DNA from: Embiotoca jacksoni
Taxonomy: Eukaryota > Chordata > Actinopteri > Embiotocidae
Direction: 5' to 3'
DNA length: 64,000 nt
Assembly: GCA_022577435.1 (NCBI GenBank)
Contig: JAKOON010000011.1
Coordinates: 17,485,802 to 17,549,801, forward strand
A model generated the notes under the pieces. That model saw only the letters and a list, made by a program, of their open reading frames with translations, did no database searches and was not told where the DNA came from. Both the position numbers and the translations under genes were made by a program. Positions 35,793 through 46,624 of the stretch are shown here, piece after piece (the stretch's first letter is position 1; each line of letters opens with the position of its first letter).

Positions 35793-36904
35793 GTAAATAA
35801 GAGAAGTTCATTGTAACCACTTGTCAAGGACACAAAAGCTCATAACAGCACACATAATGCACATTAAATTATTGAATTCAACGCATCACCAATAGGAGTA
35901 TATGCAGGGAGGTTAAAGTACAGTATCACCTTTGTGTCTTTTATCCTATTGCTGATCCTAAAACTATCTCGTGGGCAATAAGACGGTTCACCTCTTTTTT
36001 TCTTGGTATCAGTCTTCATCACCTTTAAGTGTATAAGCTTAACACTACTGACCTTCCCCTAGCTAATGACCCTTGTCATCACGCCAGCACTTTACACCGG
36101 GGAGACAGTATAAACAACAGCTTCGCCTGACCGGTCCTCAATCACTGCTCCGTAATGGCGGTTACCTTGGCACAGCGATATCCGTCATCATCACCCGCCA
36201 TTAATTTATCATAAGGGATGAGGCATTAGAAACTGCAGAGGGACAAAACAGAGCACAGTAGTGACAGGGGCTCCCTCTGGTGTGATGAAAAAAAAAAAGA
36301 AAAACAGTGGGAGCTCCAGGCTGAGGCAGAAACAATAGTATGTATGTCACGGAGGCGACAAATTATGTTTGTGGAAATTGAACTGTGTTTCAGAAAGATT
36401 GCCAGAGAATGGTAGAAATTTGGGACTTTGTTGTTGGATGTTGTCCTGAAATGTGTTGGCACTTGGTTTGTTTGTCTTATTACCTGTATCTATTCTTTTA
36501 TTTCTTTTGTCCAACAAGTCTCACAAAGCATGCAAAAGACATTTGTGGCTCCCGTTGTCATTAACTCAGTATTTCATTGAAGGAATATGGGATAAGGCTT
36601 TAGCAATCTACACAGTCCAGTAACTTCAGACGCTGCACAATTAGACTGAATATATTTAAATGTAAATTATTTGTTGGATATACAAAAATTAAATAAAGAA
36701 ACAATATTTCTCCAGTGGATTTTTCCCGTGACAGCCGGCTGAGGGAAGTCTGTAGAGTTACATCAGCTGATTGAAGTCAATAAATAAAATTTTAAAAACT
36801 AAAGAATTCAACATTTTAGAAACTTTGTCTTTGGTGGAGAAGACCGTGGTGATGGGGGCTTTAAATCATGTCCACAATCTGTCACTGTTGATAATACATA
36901 AAAC
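35793..36904. other. Non-coding stretch, nothing recognised
   Basis: AT-rich with an A run near 36288-36304. No gene is supported. Confidence 0.4.
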
Positions 36905-37127
36905 CAGTGGTGTATAAAGTACCTGAAAGCCAAACAAGAGTAGAGATATGTTACCGGAAAATAACTTTGGTAAGAAGTCACCTTTTCGAAAATCACTTCA
37001 AATACCTGATATATACTCTACTTTAATATCAAAAGTATTTTTTTTTCTACATTATATGTAGTTAATATAATTGCCAAATGGTGAGAACTTTGAGAATTAT
37101 GAAGTTTATTCTTTTGAAGCATTACAT
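36905..37127 (+). repeat. Fish interspersed repeat Z, left half (split by a LINE)
   Basis: It begins CCAGTGGTGTATAAAGTACC and holds AGAGATATGTTACCGGAAAA, TAACTTTGGTAAGAAGTCAC and TACCTGATATATACTCTACT. These match the left part of a recurrent vertebrate repeat that reads agtggtgtataaagtactcaaaagtc, gaaaatgactttggtagaagt, atctgatatttactgtactt. The matching right part is at 39230-39395, beyond the L2 LINE. Confidence 0.55.
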
Positions 37128-37307
37128 TATTTCATTTCATTTCATTTAGCTGACACTTTTATCCAAAGCGACTTACAATAAGTGCATTTCAACCATGAGG
37201 GTACAAAACCCAGAACAGCAGGAATCAAGAAAATACAATTTCTTCAAGAAAGCCAAACTACAGAGTGCTATCAGTAAGTGACATTTTAAGTGCTACTAGA
37301 GTGCTAC

Positions 37308-37580
37308 CTATTCAAGGTAAAGTCTGAAGAGGTGTGTTTTTAGTTTGCGGCGGAAGATGTTCAGAGTTTCCGCTGTCCTGATGTTGTTGGGGAGCTCATT
37401 CCACCATTTAGGAGCCAGGACAGCAAACAGTCGTGATTTTGTAGTGTTTAGCTCGCAGCGAGGAGCAACAAGCCGATTGGTAGAAGCAGAGCGGAGGGAG
37501 CAGGCTGGGATGTAAGGTTGGACCATGTCCTGGATGTAGACTGGACCCGATCTGTTCACAGCACGGTACGCAAGTACCAA
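37308..37580 (-). pseudogene. L2 LINE ORF2, C-terminal fragment
   Basis: A 90-codon minus-strand open frame holds the conserved C-terminal region found after the RT domain in L2/CR1-type LINEs, with the typical SLRSAS, FAVLAPKWWNELP and LKTHLFRLYL words. It is cut off from the RT frames upstream by shifts and by the (GGA)n expansion at 37618-37650. Confidence 0.8.
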
Positions 37581-37617
37581 TGTTTGGAAACGGATGCGGG
37601 CAGCTACTGGTAACCAA

Positions 37618-37650
37618 TGGAGGAGGAGGAGGAGGAGGAGGAGGAGGAAG
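37618..37650. repeat. (GGA)n triplet tract inside the LINE
   Basis: About ten GGA units within the LINE 3' region, breaking its frame. It is the second triplet microsatellite in the window lying within mobile-element coding sequence. Confidence 0.85.
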
Positions 37651-37786
37651 AGCGAAGTAGTGTGAGTGTATTTCGGGAGGTTAAAGACTAGTCAAGCTGC
37701 GGCATTCTGGATGAGCTGCAGAGGTCAGATGGCGCTAACAGGTAGACCTGCCAGGAGGGAGTTACAGTAGTCCAGATGTGAGATGA

Positions 37787-37833
37787 CCAGAGCCTGGACC
37801 AGAGCCTGGACCAGAACCTGGACCAGAACCTGC
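37787..37833. repeat. 12-bp tandem repeat (AGAGCCTGGACC) inside the LINE
   Basis: About four imperfect copies of a 12-base unit, alternating AGAGCCTGGACC and AGAACCTGGACC. The unit length is a multiple of three, so it would have preserved the LINE reading frame. Confidence 0.8.
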
Positions 37834-38105
37834 GCCACCTTCTGAGTGAGAAGAGGACGTATTCTCCTGATGTTGTGCAGCATGTATCTACAGGAACGTG
37901 TTGTTGCAGTGATGTTGGCAGAAAGAGAGAGTTGACTGTCGAGTGTCTCTGAGGTTCCTAGCAGTCAGGATCGGGGATAACACAAAGTTGTTGAAGGTAG
38001 TAGTCAGGTCGAGGGTGGGAGAGTCTTTCCCTGGAAGGAAGAGCAGTTCGGTCTTGTCGAGGTTGATTTTCAGGTGGGGTGAAGACATCCACTGAGAGAT
38101 GTCAG

Positions 38106-38288
38106 TCAGACAGGTGTTTCAGATCGGGGAAAAGAGAGGATTAGTTGGGTGTCATCAGCACAGCTGTGGTAGGAAAAGCCATGGAAGTGAATGACAGAGC
38201 CGAGAGAGTTGGTGTACATAGAGAAGAGGAGGGGACCCAGGACGGAGCCTTGAGGGACACCAGTAGTGAGAAGACAAGGTTCAGACAC
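38106..38288 (-). pseudogene. L2 reverse transcriptase, catalytic-motif fragment
   Basis: The 60-codon minus-strand frame has GVPQGSVLGPLLFSMYTN (RT motif 4) followed by HSCADDTQLIL (RT motif 5). The usual (Y/F)ADD reads CADD, a change at the first position of the catalytic box. It is separated from the upstream RT frame (38401-39018) by frame breaks. Confidence 0.8.
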
Positions 38289-38400
38289 AGATCCTCTCCA
38301 AGTTACCCGGTAGGCGAGGTCGTTGAGGTAGGATGAGAACAGGGAGAGAGTAGAGCCTGAGACACCGAGGTCCTGAAGGAGGAAAGAAGGATCTGGTGGT

Positions 38401-39018
38401 TCACTGTGTCAAATGCAGCAGAAGGTCTAGAAGGATCAGGACAGAGGACAGAGAGGCTGCTCTAGCAGTGTGAAGCTGCTCAGAGACAGAAGGAGGACTG
38501 TCTCTGTTGAGTGGTCTGTTGAAACCAGACTGGTGGTCAAGAAGGTTATTATGGTGGAGAAAGGAGGAGAGTTGATTGAAGATAGCTCGTTCGAGAGTTT
38601 TGGAAAGAAAGGGAAGAAGAGAGACGGGTCTGTAGTTGTTTACTTCAGCCGGGTTGAGGGGGGGTTTCTTCAGGAGAGGGTTCACTCTCTCCTCCTTCAG
38701 CGAGTTCGGGAAGCAGCCAGTTGACAGAGAAGTGTTGATGAGATGGGTGAGAAAAGGAAGAAGGTCAGGAGCAATAGACTGGAGAACGTGAGATGGGATG
38801 GGGTCAAGAGGGCAGGTGGTTGAGGGGGGGGTGGAGGTTACCAAGGTGAGAACTTGATTGGGAGACGGGGGGGTGAAAGAGGAAAGCGAAGGGGATGAAG
38901 ATGAAGATGATGAACATGTAGTTATAGAAGCTGGGTTTGAAAATGAGGAGCGTATGTCATCAATCTTTTTAGTAAAGTAGTTGACAAAACAACACTGACA
39001 CATTTGAACGGAGGCCAC
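38401..39018 (-). pseudogene. L2 reverse transcriptase, N-terminal palm/fingers fragment
   Basis: This 205-codon minus-strand frame is the longest in the window outside the Tc1 element near 61 kb and dinucleotide tracts. It opens with a Ser-rich linker and covers RT motifs 0-2 (PLDPIPSHVL, LLKKPPLNP, NNYRPVSLLPFLSKTLE) and motif 3-like SSVLILLDL. The catalytic AFD that should follow LLDL is lost to a break. Non-functional fragment. Confidence 0.8.
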
Positions 39019-39229
39019 TGCAAATTTAAATTAGGATTTATTCATTTATTGTATAATGATGCAGTTGCATCTCGCCTGCATCTGCCATGCAAGGACTTGA
39101 GTGGAAATAGAAACTAAACCAGGGCGCTGGGAGCACTTGTGCATTAAAGATGATTTAGCGATGATGTAGCTTGCCAGCTCGGACCACTGATTCTCCAGAC
39201 CTGCTCGCTGGCATTCTGTATCATCAGAT

Positions 39230-39395
39230 TTCCTCTGCTTTTATTTTGTAGTGGTAAAGTAACTAAGATGCTTTGGGGGAAATGCATTGGAATAAAAGTA
39301 TATACGTTATTTAGGAAATGTAGTGAAGTAAATTTGAAAGTCGACAGAAATATGTAAACTACAGATACTCCCAAAAATACTTAAGAAACATTCAT
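39230..39395 (+). repeat. Fish interspersed repeat Z, right half
   Basis: It contains GTAAAGTAACTAAGATGCTT, AGGAAATGTAGTGAAGTAAA, GTCGACAGAAATATG and CAGATACTCCCAAAAATACT. These match the right part of the family whose left half is at 36905-37127 (aggaaatgtagtggagtaaaagtc, gacagaaatat, cagatacccaaaaatactt). Confidence 0.5.
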
Positions 39396-41475
39396 GAAAC
39401 AGAAAAATTCCCTTTCGAGTGTAGCAGAGGCCGGCAGCAGCTTTAGAGGACAGACAAATCCAGAGTGTTGCAAGAAAGTCAAACTGAACAGGATAAAACG
39501 CGTGAAACAAGTTGTGAGCATCGCAGATGACGAACACACTGCAGAGGCTTTTCACAGTCTCTGTGACATTGTGCAAACAAGCTTTGGTTTACAGTAAGTA
39601 GCATGTTAACAGTAACCCTGGTAGGTTTACAGACAGTTCCATCGGGGGGCTGTGAAGAGGAGGCACCGTCTCTCACAGGAAACCTTTCAGAGCAGATGGT
39701 TGCCTGGGTGTGCAGCCTCAGTGGCGATGCCTCCTGCCCCTCTCTTCTTTTTTTTTCCGTCACCCTGGCATCATGCAGCTCCTTCGTGGAGGGCAGCTGA
39801 CAGCCATTCACCCACTCATCAGTGCACACATCATGTTGGAGCTTGTCCTTGGTGTGGGAGGAGGCAGATTAGAACCAGATTGCGGTGGAGGATTTGTGGA
39901 TGTTTTCAATCACTGATCTACAAAAATGGAGCAGGATTGGTGCGGGATAATGCCGGGCTTCCCTTGCGTGCTGTATGGAGAGTTTTATTGGAGATTTTGG
40001 TTATGGTGTAGCATTTTGCAATGTCCTTGATCTTTCTTTTTGCAATATCTATAAGTTTGGGGAAGATCGTTGGCGAATACATAATAGGTTCAGGTATGGT
40101 TATGATTTCACAGCTTTCTAAAACCACCTCATGAATGCACAAACACTGAGAGATCTAGAATGCCAAAAACAGCAATAAAAAAAAACATCTGCATAATCAC
40201 CTGCTTTGCACCAGTTTTATCATTTAAGCTGTTTGTCAAATGCCAGATGCCATTGTCGGTCTCTCCCGAGGGGTACGCATTGAAAACACTCGATTGAGGT
40301 GAGAGAAAAATCTGGGTTAAATGAAACAAGCATTAATTACAAGTGTGTTAGAAGAAACTCTGGTGTCTTGCCTAAGACCTGAATGTGTTACACATCCGTC
40401 AACCACCCTGACCTTCACATCATTACTTTCTGCCTCTATATGGAGGGTGCATTATTTCCTGCCAAGGTATTACATTTATAATACAGGGTTCAAAGATTAC
40501 TGTATTGCGTAATTAGATAGAAGAGGGGGAAAAGAAGCCAAAGTGTCTTGTCAAGGACTCAATATTTAGGGCAAAATGTATAATATTTAAATTATTTAGG
40601 GTTAAGAGGTAATGACTAGTTGATAAAGAGGATAATAACATAATACTCTAAGCTCTGTTGATTCTAGAAGCATCCTTCCTCGTCGTCTGATCTCCACATG
40701 TTGATGCATCTCGATCACATGATGCCGCCACCTGTTTCCCCGTCCTCGCCAGACATTTCCTTCGTTGTCACGAGCTACTTCCTCTTCCCGTTCGCATAAT
40801 TCGTCCGAATCGAACCCTCGCTCTTCATCACTGACCATTTCCTTCCCCCTGGCAAACTCTTCGCCTTTGAAGAAACCACACAGACACCACAGACACACAG
40901 TCTTGCCTGAGTTTACAATCAGCTTGACCCGTGTGCTACAACGAAATCAGCTCGGCCACTATTGACATTTGCTGTTGCGACATGAAAAGCGCAAGCTCTA
41001 CCTCTGTCTCTCTCTTTTCTTCTTTCTCTCTGTGGTTTGTTTCTAATGCATTCTACCCCTTCAGTGGCCTCCAGCCAGCCTCGTTCTTATGTTCTTTAAC
41101 AATGGAGAGGGAGGAGGTCACTTGATGCCTCTCCTCAGCTCGGCTCTGCTCTCTTTGGCTCTCCTCATATTCCCTAATATGCTGTGTCCCAGTGTCTCTT
41201 TTCTTCTGCTCTCCTCTCCATCTGCTCCCCTCCCCTCTGCTCCCGTCGTCTTCTCCCCAGCCCTCTGGGTGAGCTTGTCCTACCAGGATGTAACTAAGCT
41301 CGCTCTCTCGCCGTCTCCCTCGCTCTCTCAGGAGAAAAAGAAAGAGCTGATTCGTCTTCAGAGGACGGCGTGGTTCTCGAAAGACTTCAGTAACGTGTTG
41401 TACATTATTGACAGATGTTGCAAATATGTAGTGCAACACAATGAATAGGCAACAAGAATACCCAGAACTTCATTA
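39396..41475. other. Non-coding stretch, nothing recognised
   Basis: The part 41130-41340 is pyrimidine-rich (CTCT-type), giving overlapping low-complexity open frames. No gene or repeat family is supported. Confidence 0.4.
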
Positions 41476-41745
41476 TATGGGCAAAAGTATGTGGACACAC
41501 AGATGTGTGTGATTCCTGGTCTCTTGTAGAAAAAAACCCCAACATAAAATGCTGCTGAAATAGCTCCTTTTTCGTAGAAGTCTTTTGTAAAGAATTTCCT
41601 CAGAATCTGGGAACTTCAGCTTCAGGAATTCGCTCCCATTCAGCCACAATTTTATTTGGGAGGTCGGACATTAATGTTCAGCGGTACATTCTGGATTGCA
41701 GTTATTGTTCCCATTCATCCTGAAGGCGCTGACGGAGCTGGAGGT
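41476..41745 (-). mobile_element. Tc1-like transposon fragment, one terminus visible
   Basis: The left edge GGGCAAAAGTATGTGGACAC resembles the terminus of a fish Tc1 family (ccaaaagtatgtggacacc). Inside, CCATTCAGCCACAA, TTGGGAGGTCGGACATTAAT and CCCATTCATCCTGAAGGCGC correspond to the antisense 3' end of its transposase. The copy is heavily decayed with no open frame. Confidence 0.55.
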
Positions 41746-41984
41746 GCTTTCTCCGTGATCTTCCCCTTTAAAGGTTGAAATAAAAAATGTTTTCTGATTT
41801 AAAAAAAAATATATACATATTTTTTTTTTTTTGTTGAGTTCAAGGATATGTTGTCAGTGAATACAGCATTCAGACCGTTCATTTTCTCCTTTTAAAAGGC
41901 CCTCTAGTGTGCGCAACAGGGAGTGAGTGCGTCATGTGCCCTAAGATTCAGCACTGACTGTCTTCAGTTCAGAAGTCATCCACG

Positions 41985-42320
41985 CTAATGATCTATAGAT
42001 GCTTTATCCTGAACGTTCAGGGGCTCGAGGCTATCCCAGCTGACTTAGGTCGGAGGCAGCCCACGGCCAAAGCACAGACGCATCCAAAAGATATCAGTTT
42101 AATATCTTTGCCAATGTTCAGATTTTGTCGACTGCAGAGCCAGAATGATACTGAACCCATCACAGACGTCAAACAGACGTGATCTGAACGTCTCTCTGAC
42201 GTTGCGTGTTTGCTGGGAGGGTGCACCTTGGACCGGTCGCCAGTTCATCACGGGACAGAAAGACAGACAGCTATGTTCACATTCACACCGTGACCAATTT
42301 AATTTGTTGTCACATTTAGT
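41985..42320 (+). repeat. Fish interspersed repeat with an internal insertion
   Basis: The outer parts GATGCTTTATCCTGAACGTT, CTCGAGGCTATCCCAGCTGA and GACCGGTCGCCAGTTCATCA, then TCACATTCACACCGTGACCA, match a very common vertebrate repeat (ggagcctatcccagctgac, gactggtcgccagtcaatcgcaggg, actcacattcacacctacgg). Between about 42060 and 42215 is foreign sequence with ACGTC-rich words that ends GTTGCGTGTTTGCTGGGAGG, itself like the end of a known fish repeat. Confidence 0.5.
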
Positions 42321-42892
42321 TCAATGTAAAACTAGCTTAGCACTGCACAAAAGGTTAATCTAGCTAAAGGGCTGTAACGATGAATTTGATTGAGTCAGCT
42401 CGGTTTATAGTGTTGTTATTGTCTCAATTAATCACACAGCTGACATGTTCAAATATTGTAGTTTAATGCTACAAAATGTCATTGGAAATAAATCAATATT
42501 TCCTTTTTTTTTAGTCTGGTGACAGCAGAAGTCTGTCAATGCCAGAGTGGAAATACTCTGTTGTATAAAATATCCTCGTATCCTCCATCAATAAGATTCA
42601 GAGTAAAAGGACCCAGTCAAAACCACGAAAAAAAAGCTCCTAGCAAATATACGACTTTTAAATTAGTCCGAGAGGTAGAAAATCTTCGCTCTTTCATTCG
42701 ACCTGTAAGTGAAGCTGTCCGTTATGAGATATTAAAATGAGTTTTTCTTAGTTTCCTTCCCTCTGTGTCTCTTTACTCTTTACGCCATCCAGAGCTGCTG
42801 CATCAGGAGCCAGCAGCTACTGCAGCCTCATGAGCTCCATGTGGAGTCAGCAGAGGAACTTGCCATCAGGTCCTTGATCGACCTCCCCTTAA

Positions 42893-42913
42893 CCCCCCCC
42901 CCCCCCCCCCCCC
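42893..42913 (+). repeat. C homopolymer, about 21 bases
   Basis: A run of about 21 C (G run on the other strand), unusual in length for the window. Sequencing or assembly error in run length is likely. Confidence 0.9.
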
Positions 42914-43540
42914 TACTCCCCTCCATCCCTCCATCCCGGTCCTGGACCATGCTGGCGGCCATGATGAATGATTCATTCCCCAAGCAAAAAAAGAGCTGAC
43001 TCATCGTTCCGTTTCAGCTCCATATTTCCGAAGTGGGCAGAAGCTAAATGGCTTTACCAATAGCCTTGCCTTCACACCAGCTAGCTACCTTCTTGTTCTG
43101 CTGCTGAATGTGCAAAAGAAGGAGCATCAAAATGTATTGCTGCACTTTGAGTATATGCCAATGGCGTATTTATCTCAGTCGGCTGCAGTTAATTATTACA
43201 GTGGGGCGTGTCTGCATCATTTTTTGAAACGCATGTGTTTTATCTAATTGGCTGCCACATGAGGTCATTTCTCAATTCAAAACTACCTCACCTGATCGTT
43301 TATTGAAATGTCACGTTAAAAGCTGAGGTCACTAAACAGTCTGAAGAATCTGACGGGAGCGAATGTCTGTGTCTTTGAAGATATTGGCTTTGAGGACATA
43401 GAAAATATTCACACACTCCCAGTGTGGCACACTGAGATGAAGGACATTTTAGTTCTGCACTGCTGCAGTGGGCTAATGGTCAATAACACATTTATTTTCA
43501 TCACAGTACGTGTGTGTATGGGGGAGGGGGAGGAGAGGAT

Positions 43541-43553
43541 GGGGGGGGGGGGG
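43541..43553 (+). repeat. G homopolymer, about 13 bases
   Basis: Follows a G-rich GGGGGAGGGGGAGGAGAGG stretch. The combined region has quadruplex potential. Confidence 0.9.
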
Positions 43554-44245
43554 TGTACGTGCATGCTTGTGTGTCCCTCACTTTCTTCTCCGGCAGTTAT
43601 TATGGACATTTGAAATTCTGTGCCAGCTTCTAGATTGAGCGGGGGGGGATTACTCATCTGCCTCAGATATTGTGCTCCTTGGTGGTGCTTGGCTTTGCGG
43701 CTGACTTAATGAGAGTGGAAGGCTTTGTTGTTGTGAATTTCTCTATTCATCCAAAAGAGGAGGAAAAGGTGCTCCACTGAGGGGAAAGCGGAAAAAATAA
43801 GAAAAAAAAAATAAGGTAGCTACTCTCAGCTGCTTTTCCTGGTGAAAAGGAATGACAACTAATACCTGAGGGCACTTCCTTATCTCCTGCCTGTCAACAC
43901 AGACAGGCCATATCATTCAGCGGGAGCTTTACTCAGTGGGAAAAAGCCATCCACCAATGGGAATAAGCCCTTTCTTGGAAACAGCGATGCTCTATCTCTC
44001 GCTGTGACTCTGTAACCTTTATCATACAGTGTTTATGGAAGAATGGTTCCTCACTCTGCCAAATACTGAGACTTTCTTTCATTTCCTGATTTCAAAGCAG
44101 GGCTGAGATGTTCTCGGCTTAGAGGAAACAGGATGAGGTGAAGAGGCAGGAAGTGCATTGTGGGACAAAGATGTGATTATGGGGGTGAGAAGAGAAGATC
44201 AGGTTGAGATTCAAAAGATGTGCTGACCGCAGGTGGTGTTATTAA

Positions 44246-44248
<3 letters not shown>

Positions 44249-44298
<50 letters not shown>

Positions 44299-44321
44299 GC
44301 GTGTGCGTGTGTGTGTGTGTT
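44249..44321. repeat. (GT)n microsatellite with GC interruptions
   Basis: GT tract with three GTGC steps near its right side. Confidence 0.95.
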
Positions 44322-44734
44322 TGAGGATCACACTTGAAATGATGATGCAGTTTTAAAAGTCGGCTCTCTTTAGTTGCACACAACAACCATGACTGAGACT
44401 GAGACAGAAAAAAGTTGGGATTTTATTTTAGAAAAGAAAATGAACGGGACAGAAACTCTGACCCATAGGTGTCAACATTTTGGAGATTCAGCCCCCACCT
44501 TTCCGCCACCTGTACTCGACATCAGCTTTGAAAATGTGAGAAGCACGATTTCTATTAAGAATTTAGTGGTAAACGAAGTGTTAAAATAAATCAAAATACG
44601 ATTCATATTTTAGATTCTTCAACGTCGACACGACTTTCTTCACTCATTATTCTCTTCAGCCGCCATGAGGTCATGACCTGAAGGACTTCCGTATATTCTC
44701 AGCTCCCGTGAGCTGTTATTCCTTTACTGTTCAT

Positions 44735-44925
44735 CCCGAGTCATTCCAGTGTAAATCAGGTGATTTGTGGAGGTCAGGTCACTTCTCGGTCAAACGGCCC
44801 CCACAGAGCCTGGAGGTGATGTTTGGGTCATCGATGCTTCAATTAAGGTTAACCAGACGGGCTGGTGTGTCTGAGCAGGATGTCGTGGTAGCCGTGCTGG
44901 TTAAGTGATCATTGACTTTCCACTG
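44735..44925 (-). mobile_element. Tc1-like fragment, same family as 33690-35470
   Basis: It holds TGTGGAGGTCAGGTCA, CGGTCAAACGGCCCC, CACAGAGCCTGGAGGTGATG, TTTGGGTCAT and GTGGTAGCCGTGCTGGTTAA, in the same order as the antisense transposase segment of the larger copy at about 33930-34120. It is a short, decayed piece. Confidence 0.65.
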
Positions 44926-45293
44926 CTCTCTAATGTCTACTCTTTGTGTTTGGTTCAAACAGTTGATGTTGAGATCCTGCCGACAGCATAACAAACAAAC
45001 AATGACAACTTTGAGGAATCTAAAATCTCCAAAGTGAGCTCATTTTCAAGTTGACTGCGATTTATTATTGGAAACTTACACGCAATTTAATAAAGGTAAT
45101 TACTTTTTTAGTGGACACGTTTGTTTTTTTTACCACCAATCACCTTTTGTTATGATTTCTAAAAACGTTTTTTATAAATGAGGACTCAAAATACGTAATA
45201 ATGTTATGTAGAGACCCACCGTTAAAAAACGAAACAGCGCTGCTGAGGTCTGATGGCAATTTCCTGATGAAATTGTGTGCTTCCTCTCACCTG

Positions 45294-45296
<3 letters not shown>
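44926..45296. other. Non-coding stretch, nothing recognised
   Basis: AT-rich sequence. It may contain further decayed Tc1 DNA, but no landmark is clear. Confidence 0.3.
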
Positions 45297-45354
<58 letters not shown>

Positions 45355-45379
45355 GCGCGCGCACACACACACACACACA
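45297..45379. repeat. (CA)n tract with a (CG)n core
   Basis: CA repeats flank an alternating CGCGCGCGCGC stretch at 45352-45362. Alternating purine-pyrimidine sequence with a CG core is the classical Z-DNA-prone arrangement. Confidence 0.95.
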
Positions 45380-45774
45380 AATGTCTTCCAAGAAGAAATC
45401 AATGACCTTCTGTGGGAAGTCGAGATATGCCACAATCCACTACACAGTCAAATAAACAGCCCACTGGCAGACGATGTTAAATGAGGTTGGGAGGCGATAA
45501 AACATTTGGTTGCAGGAAAGTGTTCAAAGACAAAGTGTTCTTTCTCTAATGGTCAGGATTTTTCCTTTAAAAAAAACAATGGTGGGTTGGTAAATTTATT
45601 CTGTGCCATGACAATGTCCAAAATCCTAATTTATAATGTCAGAATGCTGAAAATTTCTACAGTCGTAGGAAACAAAATAAAAATAATTGGACAAGCAAAC
45701 ATTTGATCCTCTCTGATACAATAAAGGTGGTATACTTTAACAACACCGCAACAATAGATCTAATATTCTTTCAT

Positions 45775-46200
45775 GTAAAAAGTAAGTATACCTTTGGCTG
45801 CATAAGCTCGTATTGCCCCCTTTTAGCAGCAGTAACTTCTCATTTGCATTTTGCGTAACTATCCAACAGTCTCTCACATCAGCCTGCTGAAATTTTTACG
45901 AGTTTTCCATGCAAAATTCCTTCAGTTGCAAGATGTTTGGGGGGTTTTCATTGCATGTCTTTTCAAATCATCCCACAACGTTCCAGTGGGACTCAAATCC
46001 TGGCTTTGACGAGGCCGTTGCACAACCCTCCATTTCGTCTTTTGGAGCCATTTCTTGATGGATTTTCTAGTGTGCTTGGAGTCATTATCCTGTTGAAAGG
46101 TCCACTTGCGGTTTAATTTCTTGTCTGATGGCCTCACATTATCTTCAAGACCTCCACTCTTCAAGGCTTTTCCTGGTGCGCTTCCCATGCAGGTCAAAGT
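45775..46200 (-). mobile_element. Tc1-like transposon remnant
   Basis: The minus-strand frame (46197 down to 45922) reads LNRKWTFQQDNDSKHTRKSI with the second catalytic Asp intact, then KWLQKTKWRVVQRPRQSQDL and GTLWDDLKRHAMKTP. The usual SPDLNPIENLW block reads SQDLSPTGTLW, losing the third catalytic acid. The left part (GTATACCTTTGGCTGCATAA, TATTGCCCCCTTTTAGCAGC) resembles the terminal region of a fish repeat. Non-functional. Confidence 0.75.
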
Positions 46201-46485
46201 TGAAGAATCGTTATCTCATTGCATATGCATGCACTTTGACATCAGCAGTTGAAAGAGTTACCTGCAGATCCTGTGATTAAATTTTATGAAAACTTTTTTT
46301 TGTATCAGACCGTCTGCTGTTGGGCTGAATTTTCTAGGGTTGCTAGTTCTGGACAAAATTGTAGGTGTCTTAAAATCTATACGTTTCAGAATCCAATATT
46401 TATTTATAGACACTGTTTCAAAGAGAATCAAGTTTTTGCCTGCTCAAACTATGTTGAACAATTCAACAATTTCCATAACATTGTT

Positions 46486-46530
46486 CACATCACATCACAT
46501 CACATCACATCACATCACATCACATCACAT
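46486..46530. repeat. (CACAT)n pentanucleotide microsatellite
   Basis: Nine tandem copies of CACAT without interruption. It produces a spurious HHITS-repeat open frame. Confidence 0.95.
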
Positions 46531-46624
46531 GTGGCTCATTTTTTGCTTTTGGCAACAATAGCAAGACTAAACGTCTATAGTCGTGCTAACAGCCTGCTGC
46601 TTTGGGCTTTTTACTAATATCGGA

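Larger units (their letters stand above)
37128..39020 (-). mobile_element. L2-type non-LTR retrotransposon (LINE), 5' truncated
   Basis: On the minus strand, from 39018 downward, the reverse-transcriptase domain reads TTCPLDPIPSHVLQ, LLKKPPLNPAEVNNYRPVSL, LPFLSKTLERAIFNQLSSFL, then after frame breaks TTGVPQGSVLGPLLFSMYTN with the RT catalytic motif altered to CADD (usual Y/F-ADD). The C-terminal segment near 37308-37580 has AYRAVNRSGPVYIQD, APRCELNTTKSRLFAVLAPK and LKTHLFRLYL. The 3' end carries GTAAGTCGCTTTGGATAAAA (minus strand), the conserved fish L2 tail, then TGAAATGAAATGAAATG. The first half of ORF2 (endonuclease) and ORF1 are missing. Confidence 0.85.
42321..44248. other. Non-coding stretch with C21 and G13 homopolymers
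   Basis: No gene is supported. The part 43680-44160 is of moderate complexity without repeat landmarks. Confidence 0.35.
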
